A DNA stretch of 64,000 nucleotides from Flavobacterium silvaticum (GTDB lineage: Bacteria > Bacteroidota > Bacteroidia > Flavobacteriales > Flavobacteriaceae). The stretch spans positions 62,001 to 126,000 of the forward strand of contig NZ_JAAMPU010000097.1 of assembly GCF_012911565.1 (NCBI RefSeq), in the 5' to 3' direction. Every line of letters begins with the position of its first letter. Position 1 is the first letter of the stretch. Positions 8,925 through 18,231 of the stretch are shown piece after piece. The notes below the pieces were generated by a model. The model worked only from the letters and a program-made list of their open reading frames with translations, did not search any database and was not told where the DNA came from. A program made the position numbers and the translations under genes.

Positions 8925-10454
8925 TTAGAAAAAGCCGAGTTTCTGTTTGCTGTAAGAAACCAGCATGTTCTTGGTCTGGCGGTAATGATCTAGCATCATT
9001 TTATGGTTCTCACGGCCGAATCCGGATTTTTTATAACCTCCAAACGGTGCATGTGCCGGATATGCGTGGTAATTGTTGACCCAAACACGACCTGCCTTAA
9101 TGGCTCGCGGCACCTGATACAATTCATGCGCATCTCGTGTCCAGACGCCGGCTCCAAGACCATACATGGTATCATTGGCAATTTCAATGGCTTCTTCGAC
9201 TGTTTTGAAAGTCGTCACGCAAGTCACGGGGCCAAAAATCTCTTCCTGGAAAATACGCATCTTGTTATTGCCTTTGAAAATCGTCGGTTGGATATAGTAA
9301 CCGTTTTCGAGATCGCCGCCAAGGTTATTGGAAGCACCGCCTGTCAGCACTTCGGCACCTTCTTCTTTACCAATTTTAAGGTACGATTGGATTTTTTCAT
9401 ATTGGTCATTCGAAGCCTGGGCGCCCATCATGACTGTTCCGTCAAGCGGATGTCCGGTTTTGATAGCCTTGGTACGTGCCACAACACGCTCCATAAATGT
9501 ATCGTAAATATCTTCCTGGACCAAAATTCGCGATGGGCAAGTACAAACTTCACCTTGATTCAACGCGAACATTACAGCTCCTTCGACTGCTTTGTCAAAG
9601 AAATCATCGTCAGCATCAGCTACGGACGAGAAGAAAATATTAGGCGATTTACCTCCCAATTCCATAGTCACAGGCAATAAATTCTCCGATGCATATTGCA
9701 TGATCAGACGGCCTGTCGTGGTTTCTCCCGTAAATGAAACCTTCGATATGCGTTCCGATTGTGCCAACGGTTTTCCCGCTTCGGGCCCGAATCCGGTTAC
9801 AATATTTATGACTCCCGCAGGAACGATGTCCTGAAGCAATTCCATCAAGACCATGATAGACGTCGGCGTCTGTTCTGCCGGTTTTACCACGCAACAGTTT
9901 CCTGCAGCTATCGCAGGAGCTATTTTCCAGGTTGCCATCAAAAGTGGAAAATTCCACGGAATGATCTGACCCACGACTCCAAGCGGTTCGTGTAGTACTA
10001 TGGAAACGGTATTTTCATCGTGTTCAGATATTCCGCCTTCTTCTGCACGGATGACCCCTGCGAAATACCGGAAATGATCTATAACCAGCGGCAAATCGGC
10101 GGCACGGGTTTCACGTATGGCTTTTCCATTGTCAATGGTTTCTACAGTGGCCAGATATTCCAGGTTTTCCTCTATCCGGTCTGCTATTTTATTGAGTAGA
10201 TTCGAACGATATGTGGCCGAAGTGACGCTCCAGGTCTTGAACGCTTCATGCGCCGCGTCTATCGCTTTTTCCACATCTTCTTTATTGGAACGAGCGGCTT
10301 TGGTGAATACTTTTCCATCAATCGGGGATTCATTGTCGAAATATTGGCCACTTGCCGGTTCGACGAATTTTCCGCCAATAAAGTTGCCATATTTTTCTTT
10401 AAACTGTGGTCGTTTGGCCAGATTGCTTACTTCCGTTTCTGCTATTGCACTCAT
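8925..10454 (-). CDS. NAD(P)-dependent aldehyde dehydrogenase
   Basis: Protein of 509 residues of the aldehyde dehydrogenase superfamily, oxidising an aldehyde (likely acetaldehyde or a related short aldehyde) to the acid. Catalytic features visible are Asn168 in IPWNFP, Glu265 in MELGGK and the nucleophile Cys304 in NQGEVCTC. The sequence resembles the AldB/ExaC-type acetaldehyde dehydrogenases. The start is set at the ATG at 10454 (MSAIAETEV); the 20 codons upstream of it are AT-rich and not family-like. An AraC gene and a DUF779 gene lie nearby and probably belong to the same functional module. Confidence 0.93.
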   Translation of the reverse strand: MSAIAETEVSNLAKRPQFKEKYGNFIGGKFVEPASGQYFDNESPIDGKVFTKAARSNKEDVEKAIDAAHEAFKTWSVTSATYRSNLLNKIADRIEENLEYLATVETIDNGKAIRETRAADLPLVIDHFRYFAGVIRAEEGGISEHDENTVSIVLHEPLGVVGQIIPWNFPLLMATWKIAPAIAAGNCCVVKPAEQTPTSIMVLMELLQDIVPAGVINIVTGFGPEAGKPLAQSERISKVSFTGETTTGRLIMQYASENLLPVTMELGGKSPNIFFSSVADADDDFFDKAVEGAVMFALNQGEVCTCPSRILVQEDIYDTFMERVVARTKAIKTGHPLDGTVMMGAQASNDQYEKIQSYLKIGKEEGAEVLTGGASNNLGGDLENGYYIQPTIFKGNNKMRIFQEEIFGPVTCVTTFKTVEEAIEIANDTMYGLGAGVWTRDAHELYQVPRAIKAGRVWVNNYHAYPAHAPFGGYKKSGFGRENHKMMLDHYRQTKNMLVSYSKQKLGFF

Positions 10455-10704
10455 GATTTTATCTAATTTGATTTTCCCAAATGTAGTTTTGAAATCGATT
10501 TCGTGATAGCACATTTTGACCAGTCAATAGCACAAATTTGACAGGTTGATAATTTTAACGTTAAGTTTTGATCGAATTATGAATTTGAATGTCAATTATT
10601 AAAAGTTCTTTATTTGTGGGTCATATGAAAGCATCGCGCCCAATACGACAGGATTCTGTCTGGCCAAACCGAGTATTGAAAGTCAAATTTCTGCGTGACA
10701 ACGA

Positions 10705-10861
10705 ATAAAATAATTTAACAAAATGTACATTTTTTCTACATCCAACATAATTTTTGAATTCATAGGGAACCCAACTGTCCCCTTCCCTGTGAAAAATTAC
10801 AATTTCCAGACATATCCCAAGTACAGAAAAAATGCACATTTTGTCAAAAGATTTAATTTAT
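10705..10861. repeat. Imperfect palindrome, MITE-like, upstream of pheT
   Basis: A left arm containing AAAATGTACATTTTTTCTAC (10719-10739 region) is matched by an inverted right arm containing GTACAGAAAAAATGCACATT (10821-10840). Pairing extends inward to AGGGAA/TTCCCT (10764-10769 and 10783-10788) and outward to ATAAAATAATTT/ATTTAATTTAT. The element is about 155 bp with a short central loop. It has no coding capacity. The rest of the 550-bp gap between the aldehyde dehydrogenase and pheT is AT-rich and otherwise empty apart from a 7-bp repeat stretch and a promoter box. Confidence 0.65.
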
Positions 10862-10937
10862 GCCCAATTCAATCTTTTTGTATGGATAATAATTGGAAGT
10901 TGCAGAAATTATTCTTTTCCGTATCCAATCAGTTAGC

Positions 10938-10968
10938 AATTGTTAATTATAATCATTAATTATTAATT
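10938..10968. repeat. 7-bp tandem variant repeat (TTAATTR type)
   Basis: AATTGTTAATTATAATCATT followed by AATTATTAATT reads as degenerate TTAATNR heptamers. It belongs to the same family as the stretches at 17371, 19226, 20203, 20347, 54756, 54868 and 56254. Confidence 0.55.
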
Positions 10969-10977
10969 CCCGCGTCT

Positions 10978-10985
10978 TATCTTTG
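10978..10985 (+). promoter_or_regulatory. Candidate -7 box (TATCTTTG) for pheT
   Basis: Matches the Bacteroidetes TAnnTTTG element 20 bp before the pheT ATG. No well-spaced -33 TTG was found. Confidence 0.55.
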
Positions 10986-11004
10986 CGACACTCAACAATA
11001 CCCT

Positions 11005-13431
11005 ATGAAAATCTCTTACAACTGGCTCAAACAATTTATCAAGACCGACTGGAAAAGCGAAGAAACCGCTGCCCTGCTTACCGACCTTGGCCTTGAAGTG
11101 GAAGTCGTTGAAAAATACCAATCGCTCAAAGGCGGGCTTGAAGGTATTGTGGTTGGCCATGTTCTGACGTGCGAACAACATCCGAATGCCGATAGATTGA
11201 AAATCACCACCGTCGATTTAGGCGATGGAAATCCCCCGGTGCAGATTGTATGCGGTGCGCCCAATGTGGCAGCCGGGCAAAAAGTTCCAGTCGCGACAAT
11301 TGGGACAACCTTATATACAAAAGACGGCGAATCTTTTGTTATCAAAAAAGGAAAGATCCGCGATGCCGAAAGCCATGGGATGATTTGCGCCGAAGATGAA
11401 CTCGGGCTCGGGCAAAGTCACGATGGTATCATGATACTCGATTCGGAACTCAAACCCGGAACTCCGGCAGCCCAGGTTTTCAAGATAGAAAATGACGAGG
11501 TTTTTGAAATCGGCCTTACACCTAACCGAGCCGATGCCATGTCACATTTGGGTGTCGCCCGTGATTTGCGCGCCGGGCTTTTGCAACGCAATGTGCATGT
11601 GGAATTGATAACACCATCTGTTTCTGCTTTCCGTCTGGATAAAAGAATCCTTAAAATCGATGCCGAAGTCAAAGATTCCAAGTTGGCTCCGCGTTATTGC
11701 GGTGTTACGCTTAGCAATATTACGGTAAAACCTTCTCCTGAATGGTTGAAGAACCGTCTAAAAGCTATCGGCCTGACGCCAAAAAACAATGTGGTCGATG
11801 TGACGAATTATGTGATGCACGAACTCGGACAGCCACTTCACGCTTTTGATGCAGCCAAAATCACCGGAAAAGTACAGGTAAAAACGGTCGCCTCCGGAAC
11901 AAAATTTACCACACTTGACGATGTGGAACGCACGCTGCATGAAGACGACCTGATGATTTGCGACAACAACGGCCCCATGTGCATCGCAGGTGTCTTTGGC
12001 GGAAAAAACTCCGGAGTATCTGAAGAAACCCAGGCAATTTTCCTTGAAAGCGCTTATTTCAATCCGGTTTCAATCCGTAAGACAGCGAAACGCCACGGGC
12101 TCAATACCGATGCCTCTTTCCGTTTCGAACGCGGCATCGACCCGACGATTACCGAATATGCCCTGAAACGCGCCTGTCTTTTGTTAAAGGAAGTGGCCGG
12201 AGCCGAAGTAACATCGGACATCATCGATATCTATCCGAAGAAAATAGAAGATTTCCCAGTCGTACTTAATTTTGCGAAAGCGACCAAAATCATCGGACAG
12301 GAATTGCCAAAGGAAACCATCAAGAAAATCCTGGCGTCCCTCGACATTAAGATAAACTCGATTTCAGATGCCGGCCTTGGACTAACTGTTCCGGCCTATC
12401 GTGTAGACGTCCAGCGTGAGATTGACCTGATCGAGGAAATCCTTCGCGTTTACGGATACAACAATATCAACTTCACCAAGAAACTCAATGCGACCGTCTC
12501 GAATTCGGCTCGTAACGAAGATTTCAAATTGCAGAACCTAATCGCGGCCCAATTGACGGCACAGGGTTTCAACGAAATGATGGCCAATTCACTGACAACG
12601 CCTGAATATGCGGCTTTATCTGCTGAACTGAAACCGGAGTTTAATGTCACGATGCTGAATCCGCTTAGCAGCGATTTGTCCGTGATGCGACAGTCGATGC
12701 TATTTTCCGGACTTGAAGCCGTATCGTACAACATCAACCGGAAAAACAGTGATCTGCGTTTGTTTGAATTCGGAAAGACGTACCACAAAATGCCGTCGGG
12801 TTATGATGAAAAGAAACACCTGACGTTATTCGTATCCGGAAACCGGAAAGCGGAAAGCTGGACATCCGGAATCGAGCAATCGGGCTTCTTTTTGTTCAAA
12901 GGTTTCGTGAACGGGATTCTGTCACGACTTGGCATTTCAAAAGCGCAATACCAACCGGCGGTTTCAGATGTTTTTGCCGAAGGAATCGCCGTGGTATCAG
13001 GAAATGAAACATTGGTTGAATTCGGCATCGTCAAAAAACCGATGCTCAAGCATTTCGATATCAAACAGGAAGTATTGTTCGCCGATTTCAACTGGGACGC
13101 AATCCTGAAATCGGTTTCACTCAAAATCAAGTTCAACGATATCCCGAAATATCCGGAAGTACGTCGTGACCTGGCGTTGCTTGTCGATGCCAATGTCGCT
13201 TTTGAAAGCATCTACAACCTGGCGCGCCAAACGGAGAAATCACTGCTCAAAGAAGTAAACCTGTTCGATGTATACGAAGGCAAGAATTTACCCGAAGGCA
13301 AGAAATCATATGCCGTGAGTTTCGTGCTTCAGGATGCGACCAAAACGTTGACAGATGAGCAGATTGATAAAATCGTCGGAAAACTGCTGAAGAACTTTGA
13401 AAGCCAGCTGGGTGCAAGTCTCAGGAATTAA
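11005..13431 (+). CDS. pheT: Phenylalanine--tRNA ligase beta subunit
   Basis: Protein of 808 residues, the full length expected of bacterial PheT. It opens with MKISYNWLKQFI, then the tRNA-binding OB-fold (GIVVGHVLTCEQHPNADRLK near residue 48), the B3/B4 editing domain, the B5 domain and the C-terminal ferredoxin-fold anticodon-binding domain (KYPEVRRDLALLVD). With the alpha subunit, which is not in this window, it charges tRNA-Phe and edits mischarged Tyr. The gene stands alone, with a terminator shared with the convergent fasciclin gene. Confidence 0.97.
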   Translation: MKISYNWLKQFIKTDWKSEETAALLTDLGLEVEVVEKYQSLKGGLEGIVVGHVLTCEQHPNADRLKITTVDLGDGNPPVQIVCGAPNVAAGQKVPVATIGTTLYTKDGESFVIKKGKIRDAESHGMICAEDELGLGQSHDGIMILDSELKPGTPAAQVFKIENDEVFEIGLTPNRADAMSHLGVARDLRAGLLQRNVHVELITPSVSAFRLDKRILKIDAEVKDSKLAPRYCGVTLSNITVKPSPEWLKNRLKAIGLTPKNNVVDVTNYVMHELGQPLHAFDAAKITGKVQVKTVASGTKFTTLDDVERTLHEDDLMICDNNGPMCIAGVFGGKNSGVSEETQAIFLESAYFNPVSIRKTAKRHGLNTDASFRFERGIDPTITEYALKRACLLLKEVAGAEVTSDIIDIYPKKIEDFPVVLNFAKATKIIGQELPKETIKKILASLDIKINSISDAGLGLTVPAYRVDVQREIDLIEEILRVYGYNNINFTKKLNATVSNSARNEDFKLQNLIAAQLTAQGFNEMMANSLTTPEYAALSAELKPEFNVTMLNPLSSDLSVMRQSMLFSGLEAVSYNINRKNSDLRLFEFGKTYHKMPSGYDEKKHLTLFVSGNRKAESWTSGIEQSGFFLFKGFVNGILSRLGISKAQYQPAVSDVFAEGIAVVSGNETLVEFGIVKKPMLKHFDIKQEVLFADFNWDAILKSVSLKIKFNDIPKYPEVRRDLALLVDANVAFESIYNLARQTEKSLLKEVNLFDVYEGKNLPEGKKSYAVSFVLQDATKTLTDEQIDKIVGKLLKNFESQLGASLRN

Positions 13432-13486
13432 AAAAAGGTTCAAAATTCAAAATCTTACAGAGACCCTGAATTTTAAACCCTCACAT

Positions 13487-13525
13487 AAAAAGACTCCAGT
13501 CTTATTTGTCTGGAGTTTTTTTATT
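13487..13525. terminator. Bidirectional terminator between pheT and the fasciclin gene
   Basis: ACTCCAG (13493-13499) pairs with CTGGAGT (13510-13516), with A-rich and T-rich flanks, so it can serve both convergent genes. Confidence 0.8.
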
Positions 13526-14083
13526 TTATTTCGACATCAACACGGCGTCAACTACATGGATAACCCCATTTGACTGGTTTACATCGGCAATGGTCACTTT
13601 GGCTTTTCCGCCTTTTTCATCCTGTATCCAAAGGTCTTTACCATCCATCATAGCCCACAGTTTTCCGCCGGCTACGGTTTTCAGTTCGGCTTTGCCTCCT
13701 CCTTTCTTGATTGCGGCGGCAATATCGGATGAGTTCATTTTACCGGCGACAACATGGTATGTCAAAACACTTTGAAGCATCTTTTTGTTTTCTGGCTTGA
13801 GCAGTTTTTCTACGGTTCCTTTAGGCAATTTGTCGAAAGCGGCATTGGTTGGGGCAAAAACGGTGAACGGTCCTTTTCCGGACAGGGTTTCGACAAGACC
13901 CGCAGCTTTGACGGCAGCGACCAACGTGGTGTGGTCTTTTGAATTGACGGCATTCTCAATGATGTTTTTGGACGGATACATAGCTGCTCCACCAACCATA
14001 ACTGTTTTCTCCTGTGCCTGCATCGACCCGAAAGCCATGACCAAAGCCACGGTGATTGTACTTAAAATTCTTTGCGTTTTCAT
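13526..14083 (-). CDS. Secreted fasciclin (FAS1) domain protein
   Basis: Protein of 185 residues with a signal peptide (MKTQRILSTITVALVMAFGS followed by MQAQ) and one FAS1 domain. FAS1 signatures are GPFTVFAPTNAAFDKLP near residue 91 and the closing NGVIHVVDAVLMSK. Single-FAS1 proteins are extracytoplasmic and linked to adhesion or envelope functions, but the precise role is unknown. Length fits the common MPB70-like single-domain form. It lies back to back with the small membrane-protein gene at 14245. Confidence 0.9.
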   Translation of the reverse strand: MKTQRILSTITVALVMAFGSMQAQEKTVMVGGAAMYPSKNIIENAVNSKDHTTLVAAVKAAGLVETLSGKGPFTVFAPTNAAFDKLPKGTVEKLLKPENKKMLQSVLTYHVVAGKMNSSDIAAAIKKGGGKAELKTVAGGKLWAMMDGKDLWIQDEKGGKAKVTIADVNQSNGVIHVVDAVLMSK

Positions 14084-14244
14084 GATTTGTTATTTAAATT
14101 GTTATTGCCTCATGTACGCGCATCTTTTGGATTTGGTTTTAGCAGATTGAAAAAATTTTATAAACAATATTGCAGATAACCTAAACATAACATTTCAAAA
14201 CGGGCAGTCGCTTCAAAAACAACCTATTTTAGAATAAAAATCAC

Positions 14245-14418
14245 ATGATAAACTGGACGCTTATTGTTGCAGTGGTGGTCGCTGTAGTTTTCCTGGTGGC
14301 ATACATTATATGGCGCAACGACAAAGACCGCAAAAAACTGGAACAGGACTGGAGCCGCGAAGAGGTGTATGCCGAAGATATCGAGGGTGTTTCAGATGAC
14401 GAAAAATCACGTCCCTAA
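14245..14418 (+). CDS. Small single-span membrane protein (57 aa)
   Basis: A short ORF starting at ATG 14245 encodes 57 residues. The N-terminal 23 form one hydrophobic helix ([20 protein letters not shown]), followed by a charged tail [20 protein letters not shown] and an acidic end. The layout of helix, basic stop-transfer residues and acidic tail is typical of real small membrane proteins. The ORF runs between fasciclin and kdsB, overlapping the kdsB 3' end by 4 bp. I know no named family for it, and function cannot be stated. Confidence 0.65.
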   Translation: MINWTLIVAVVVAVVFLVAYIIWRNDKDRKKLEQDWSREEVYAEDIEGVSDDEKSRP

Positions 14419-15152
14419 TTGCCAGCAGAAAGCAATTGTCTCGCGCGTTCGAGATCTTCAGGTGTGTCGATTCCGATTGAAGCATGAGTCGTTTCAATCA
14501 TCTTTATCCGTTTTCCGAATTCGAGATAACGCAACTGTTCAAGTTTTTCCGATGCTTCCAAAGATTTCATGGGTAAGCTTGCAAAATCGAGCAGCGCCTG
14601 TTTCCTGAACGCATAGATTCCAATGTGCTTAAAGTAACGCACACCGGCATTTTCATCTCTTGGATAAGGAATCACCGAACGCGAAAAATACAACGCAAAA
14701 CCGCTTTGGTCTACGACGACCTTTACATTATTCGGGTTATCGATTTCTGATTTATCCGTAATCTGGTACATCAAAGAAGCCAGATCTATGGTCCGGGCTT
14801 CATCCTGGCGAAAAGCTTCGAGCAGTTTTTGGAGCGGGATCGCGTCTATGAACGGTTCGTCTCCCTGGACGTTTACGACAATATCGGTATCGATGTCGAG
14901 CACGGCTTCGGCGATACGGTCAGAACCGGATTCGTGTTCTTTTTTGCTCCTAATGGCCTTTCCTCCGTTGGACACGATTTCGTCATAAATCAGGCTGGAA
15001 TCTGTGACCACAAAAACATCATCGAACAGATTTGTTGAGATCGCAGCTTCATAGGTTCTTAAAATTACCGTCTTTCCGCCTAAATCCTGCATAAGTTTGG
15101 CAGGAAAACGGGTTGAGGCGTAGCGGGCTGGGATGACGGCGATGGATTTCAT
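14415..15152 (-). CDS. kdsB: 3-deoxy-manno-octulosonate cytidylyltransferase
   Basis: CMP-Kdo synthetase of 245 residues that activates Kdo with CTP for lipopolysaccharide inner-core synthesis. Motifs seen are the N-terminal nucleotide-binding [22 protein letters not shown] near residue 95 and the C-terminal [11 protein letters not shown]. The start is placed at [11 protein letters not shown] (15152); the longer in-frame extension upstream overlaps the neighbouring gene's end and is not family-like. kdsA, the preceding pathway step, is about 19 kb away in this window. Confidence 0.95.
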   Translation of the reverse strand: MKSIAVIPARYASTRFPAKLMQDLGGKTVILRTYEAAISTNLFDDVFVVTDSSLIYDEIVSNGGKAIRSKKEHESGSDRIAEAVLDIDTDIVVNVQGDEPFIDAIPLQKLLEAFRQDEARTIDLASLMYQITDKSEIDNPNNVKVVVDQSGFALYFSRSVIPYPRDENAGVRYFKHIGIYAFRKQALLDFASLPMKSLEASEKLEQLRYLEFGKRIKMIETTHASIGIDTPEDLERARQLLSAGN

Positions 15153-15178
15153 TCGGATTGTTGATTTGATGATTTGTT

Positions 15179-15856
15179 CTAGAGGATGCGATAGCCGATT
15201 TTGAGGCCCGCCGTTAAATTGAGTTGGGTCAGATTTCCTGTTTGCCGCAAATAAAAGCCGGCGTTGCATTCTTCACAGTCGGCATTGGTCTTAAATCTTC
15301 CTTCTTCTTGCTGTGGTGTCAGTCCGAATGCTTTGGAATCTGTAAATCTGACGCCTAAGCCTACATAAAGTTCAAGAATCCAATTGTCCCCCCAATCTTC
15401 AACATGTCCAAATTTAAGGGAAACGACATTGAGGGTGCGACGCATCGGGTATTGTTTTGCAGATCCGACATCATTTATTGAAATGCTGTCATTGAGCTGA
15501 TAATCTATTTTCTTGTACATGTATTCAGCTCCGAGATAATAACCCGAATAGAGACCTTTTTTATTCAGGTAACACTTAATCGATGGTTTTATGAGAAAAC
15601 CCTTAGGGCTTATCCTGTCAATGGGAAGATACTTCAAGTAAAACCCTCCTTCTACAACCGCCGAAAAACACGGGTTTATCTTGGTTTCGGCACTTAACCG
15701 AACCGATGCACCGTCATATAGGTCTATCAATGCCAAAGGCGAAATGCCAACCCAGAGTTTGTTTGGAGTCTGATAATCCTGCCCATTGGATTTTGGCATA
15801 CTAAAAAACAGGCAGAGAAATATCAGATAGCTTTTACCAAAAAGACATTTACCCAT
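15179..15856 (-). CDS. Hypothetical outer-membrane beta-barrel-like protein
   Basis: Protein of 225 residues with a signal peptide ([18 protein letters not shown]) followed by alternating polar/aromatic segments such as [15 protein letters not shown] and [13 protein letters not shown], which look like beta-barrel strands. It ends in [13 protein letters not shown], a plausible outer-membrane strand. I do not recognise a specific family. It sits between kdsB (26 bp downstream) and the helicase on the same strand, so it could be co-transcribed with kdsB. Confidence 0.7.
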   Translation of the reverse strand: MGKCLFGKSYLIFLCLFFSMPKSNGQDYQTPNKLWVGISPLALIDLYDGASVRLSAETKINPCFSAVVEGGFYLKYLPIDRISPKGFLIKPSIKCYLNKKGLYSGYYLGAEYMYKKIDYQLNDSISINDVGSAKQYPMRRTLNVVSLKFGHVEDWGDNWILELYVGLGVRFTDSKAFGLTPQQEEGRFKTNADCEECNAGFYLRQTGNLTQLNLTAGLKIGYRIL

Positions 15857-15889
15857 ACGTGTGATTTTCGATGCAATATAACTGAAATA

Positions 15890-17302
15890 TCAGCTCTCGA
15901 AGAACTCGTCTGAAAATCCTATCAGATACAGTTTTTCCGTCGCACGTGTCATAGCCGTATACAGCCATCGCACATAATCACGCGAAGGGCCATCGGGCAA
16001 ATACGGCTGCTCGATAAAAACCGTATGCCATTGGCCGCCCTGGGATTTATGACAGGTTATGGCATAGGAGAATTTGACCTGGAGCGCATTGAAATATTCA
16101 TTCTGTTTGACCTTTTGGAGCTTGCGGTATTGAGCGCGTTCGTCTTCATAATCGGCCATGACTTCCTGATACAATAGTTGTGATTCCTGGGAAGTAAGCG
16201 ATGCCGATTCACTCGTAAGTGTATTTAACAGCAACACCGTTTCAAAAGGCTGCTGGTTCGGGTAATCGACCATCCGGATCTTGACTTTGGCAAAATTGAA
16301 GCCGTACAATTCCTGTATCTTATGGATTTCAAGCACTTCGATGATATCGCCATTGGCAATAAATCCGGCAGCATCTGAATCCTTGAGCCAGAAATAATTG
16401 TTCTTGACCACCATAAGGTAATCGCCCGTGCTGAGTTCGTTTTCCTGATCGAGTATACGCATCCGGATTTGCTGGTTGTAGGCATTGGCACGTTTGTTAG
16501 ACCGGACGATGAATGCCGTATCTTCTATGCTGTATTTTCCGTAAGCCGAATGGATCGCGTCCTGGATGTCATAACCGTCAGTAAGCCGGACAATATCTTT
16601 GAAGCCCTGAAGTTCGAATTTCATTTCTTCGAAAAAGTCTTCTTCCAATCGTTCCCTAAGCTGGGTCGCATTGTACAGAATCCCGGATTCTTCGGCCTGT
16701 CGCATCACTTCATCGAATTCAATCGAGCGGATCGTCATATGGTAATTCTTTTCCAGATGACGCACATCAAGGGCCGGGCTCAAATCTGCATTCACGGGCG
16801 GAAGCTGGGCCGTATCGCCCAAAAGCAACAGTTTGCAGTTTTTTCCGGTGTAGACGTATTCGATAAGATCGTCAAGCAGGGAGCCGTTTTCATAGAACGA
16901 GGATTCGGTTGGGGAATCGGCTATCATCGAAGATTCGTCCACGATGAAGATGGTGTTCGTATGTTTGTTTGGCATCAATTGGAACTGAACGCCGCCTCCA
17001 TTGCCCTTTTTGGGGTAATAGATTTTTTTGTGGATGGTGAACGCCTGTTGGCCGGAATAGCCGGAAATGACTTTGGCAGCCCGTCCCGTGGGTGCCAGCA
17101 ATACATATTTTTTATTGACCGCTGGCAGAGCCGATACCAGAGCCGATACCACACTGGTCTTTCCGGTTCCGGCGTATCCTTTGAGTACGAAAATCTCGTC
17201 CTGGTTTTCACTCGTCACAAAACTGGAAATAAGCTGGAAGAAAATATCCTGCTTTTGCGTCGGCTGGAACTTGAAGGCGGTAAGGAGATCGTGGTAGAAC
17301 AA
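15890..17302 (-). CDS. RecD-like ATP-dependent DNA helicase
   Basis: Superfamily 1 helicase of 470 residues. Walker A is GYAGTGKTS (42-50), Walker B is IFIVDESSM near residue 118, and the C-terminal UvrD-like motif ITCHKSQGGQWHTVFIEQ lies near 425, followed by YTAMTRATEKLYLIG. It is shorter than RecD of RecBCD and resembles stand-alone RecD2/Pif1-like repair helicases common in Bacteroidetes. The start is a TTG: an in-frame TAA lies just upstream and there is no ATG before Walker A. No RecB or RecC gene is near. Confidence 0.9.
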   Translation of the reverse strand: MFYHDLLTAFKFQPTQKQDIFFQLISSFVTSENQDEIFVLKGYAGTGKTSVVSALVSALPAVNKKYVLLAPTGRAAKVISGYSGQQAFTIHKKIYYPKKGNGGGVQFQLMPNKHTNTIFIVDESSMIADSPTESSFYENGSLLDDLIEYVYTGKNCKLLLLGDTAQLPPVNADLSPALDVRHLEKNYHMTIRSIEFDEVMRQAEESGILYNATQLRERLEEDFFEEMKFELQGFKDIVRLTDGYDIQDAIHSAYGKYSIEDTAFIVRSNKRANAYNQQIRMRILDQENELSTGDYLMVVKNNYFWLKDSDAAGFIANGDIIEVLEIHKIQELYGFNFAKVKIRMVDYPNQQPFETVLLLNTLTSESASLTSQESQLLYQEVMADYEDERAQYRKLQKVKQNEYFNALQVKFSYAITCHKSQGGQWHTVFIEQPYLPDGPSRDYVRWLYTAMTRATEKLYLIGFSDEFFES

Positions 17303-17370
17303 GGTTTTGGATTATCAAATCAACGAATCATCAAATAAACAAATAAACAACCGCACCAAAGCATTTCTTC

Positions 17371-17402
17371 ATTGTTAATTATTAATTGTTAACCGTTAAT
17401 TG
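17371..17402. repeat. 7-bp tandem variant repeat upstream of the DUF3822 gene
   Basis: Heptamers TTAATTA, TTAATTG, TTAACCG, TTAATTG run in phase. The stretch ends at the candidate -7 element of the next gene. Confidence 0.65.
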
Positions 17403-17403
17403 A

Positions 17404-17411
17404 TATTTTTG
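17404..17411 (+). promoter_or_regulatory. Candidate -7 box (TATTTTTG) very close to the DUF3822 start
   Basis: Matches TAnnTTTG and ends 4 bp before the ATG at 17416, so any transcript from it would have almost no leader. Confidence 0.5.
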
Positions 17412-17415
17412 CCCA

Positions 17416-18231
17416 ATGCTTGTCAACCACGCCAACATTACCGAAAAGAATTACAAAAAACTCAGCCTGCAGATTGCTGCCGACAAAGTTTCCATGTGCT
17501 GTACCAACATACTCAACCAGTCCATCTTATGGTCCCGCGAGGTGGTGTTTCCAGCCGATGGTTCAAGTCCCGAAAGCCATTACCATAAGTTGTTTGCGTC
17601 CGATACCGACCTTTCTTCGGCTTATGACGAGATCGTAGTGCTTCACGACAACGGCTACAACAGTTTTGTGCCCGTGGCTTTGTTCGATGAAAATTACCTG
17701 GGAAGTTACCTGCAGTTTTCGACCAAAGTTTTCGAGACGGATTTTTTTGCATTCGATGAATTGCCTACTTATGAAATGAACAACGTCTTTGTCCCGTTCG
17801 CGAACCTCAACAATTTGCTTGTGGACCAATTCGGGACGTTCAGCTACCATCACACGTCAAGTACTTTGGTTTCACGATTGCTCGAATCGTCCAAAAACAT
17901 AGATGAGCGCCAGGTTTTCGCACATATCGCACCGAATCGGTTTGAATTGGTCGTTGTCCAGAACCAGAAATTATTGCTGTACAACACTTTTGAATACCGC
18001 ACCAAAGAAGACTTCATTTATTATGTTTTGTTTACGGCCGAGCAATTGAGCCTGAACCCGGAACAGTTCCGTTTGCAATTATTGGGTGATGTGACAGAAG
18101 AATCAGATGTGTTCCGGATTGCCTTTAAATACATCCGCAACACCGAACTGTATAAAACCGATACGATTTCGGAACGCAACGGCCTGTCGGAACACGAAAA
18201 CCGCAAACACTTTACCTTGTTCCAGTCATGA
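17416..18231 (+). CDS. DUF3822 family protein
   Basis: Protein of 271 residues belonging to DUF3822, a Bacteroidetes family of unknown function whose gene regularly precedes rsmD. The N-terminal half has an actin/ASKHA-like feel (CCTNILNQSILWSREVVF), but I cannot confirm a fold. There is no signal peptide or membrane segment. The stop overlaps the rsmD start by 4 bp (ATGA), showing translational coupling. The genomic link suggests a role tied to ribosome maturation, which is inference. Confidence 0.85.
   Translation: MLVNHANITEKNYKKLSLQIAADKVSMCCTNILNQSILWSREVVFPADGSSPESHYHKLFASDTDLSSAYDEIVVLHDNGYNSFVPVALFDENYLGSYLQFSTKVFETDFFAFDELPTYEMNNVFVPFANLNNLLVDQFGTFSYHHTSSTLVSRLLESSKNIDERQVFAHIAPNRFELVVVQNQKLLLYNTFEYRTKEDFIYYVLFTAEQLSLNPEQFRLQLLGDVTEESDVFRIAFKYIRNTELYKTDTISERNGLSEHENRKHFTLFQS

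Noticed and set aside
9003..9680. 225-codon ORF antisense to the aldehyde dehydrogenase
   Set aside because: Shadow frame of a strongly conserved gene; the translation is Cys/Phe/Ile-rich without motifs.
10723..10959. 78-codon ORF in the pheT upstream region
   Set aside because: Runs through the imperfect palindrome and AT-rich spacer; no start context or family.
16469..17338. 289-codon ORF antisense to the RecD-like helicase
   Set aside because: Mirror of a well-supported gene; no family features.
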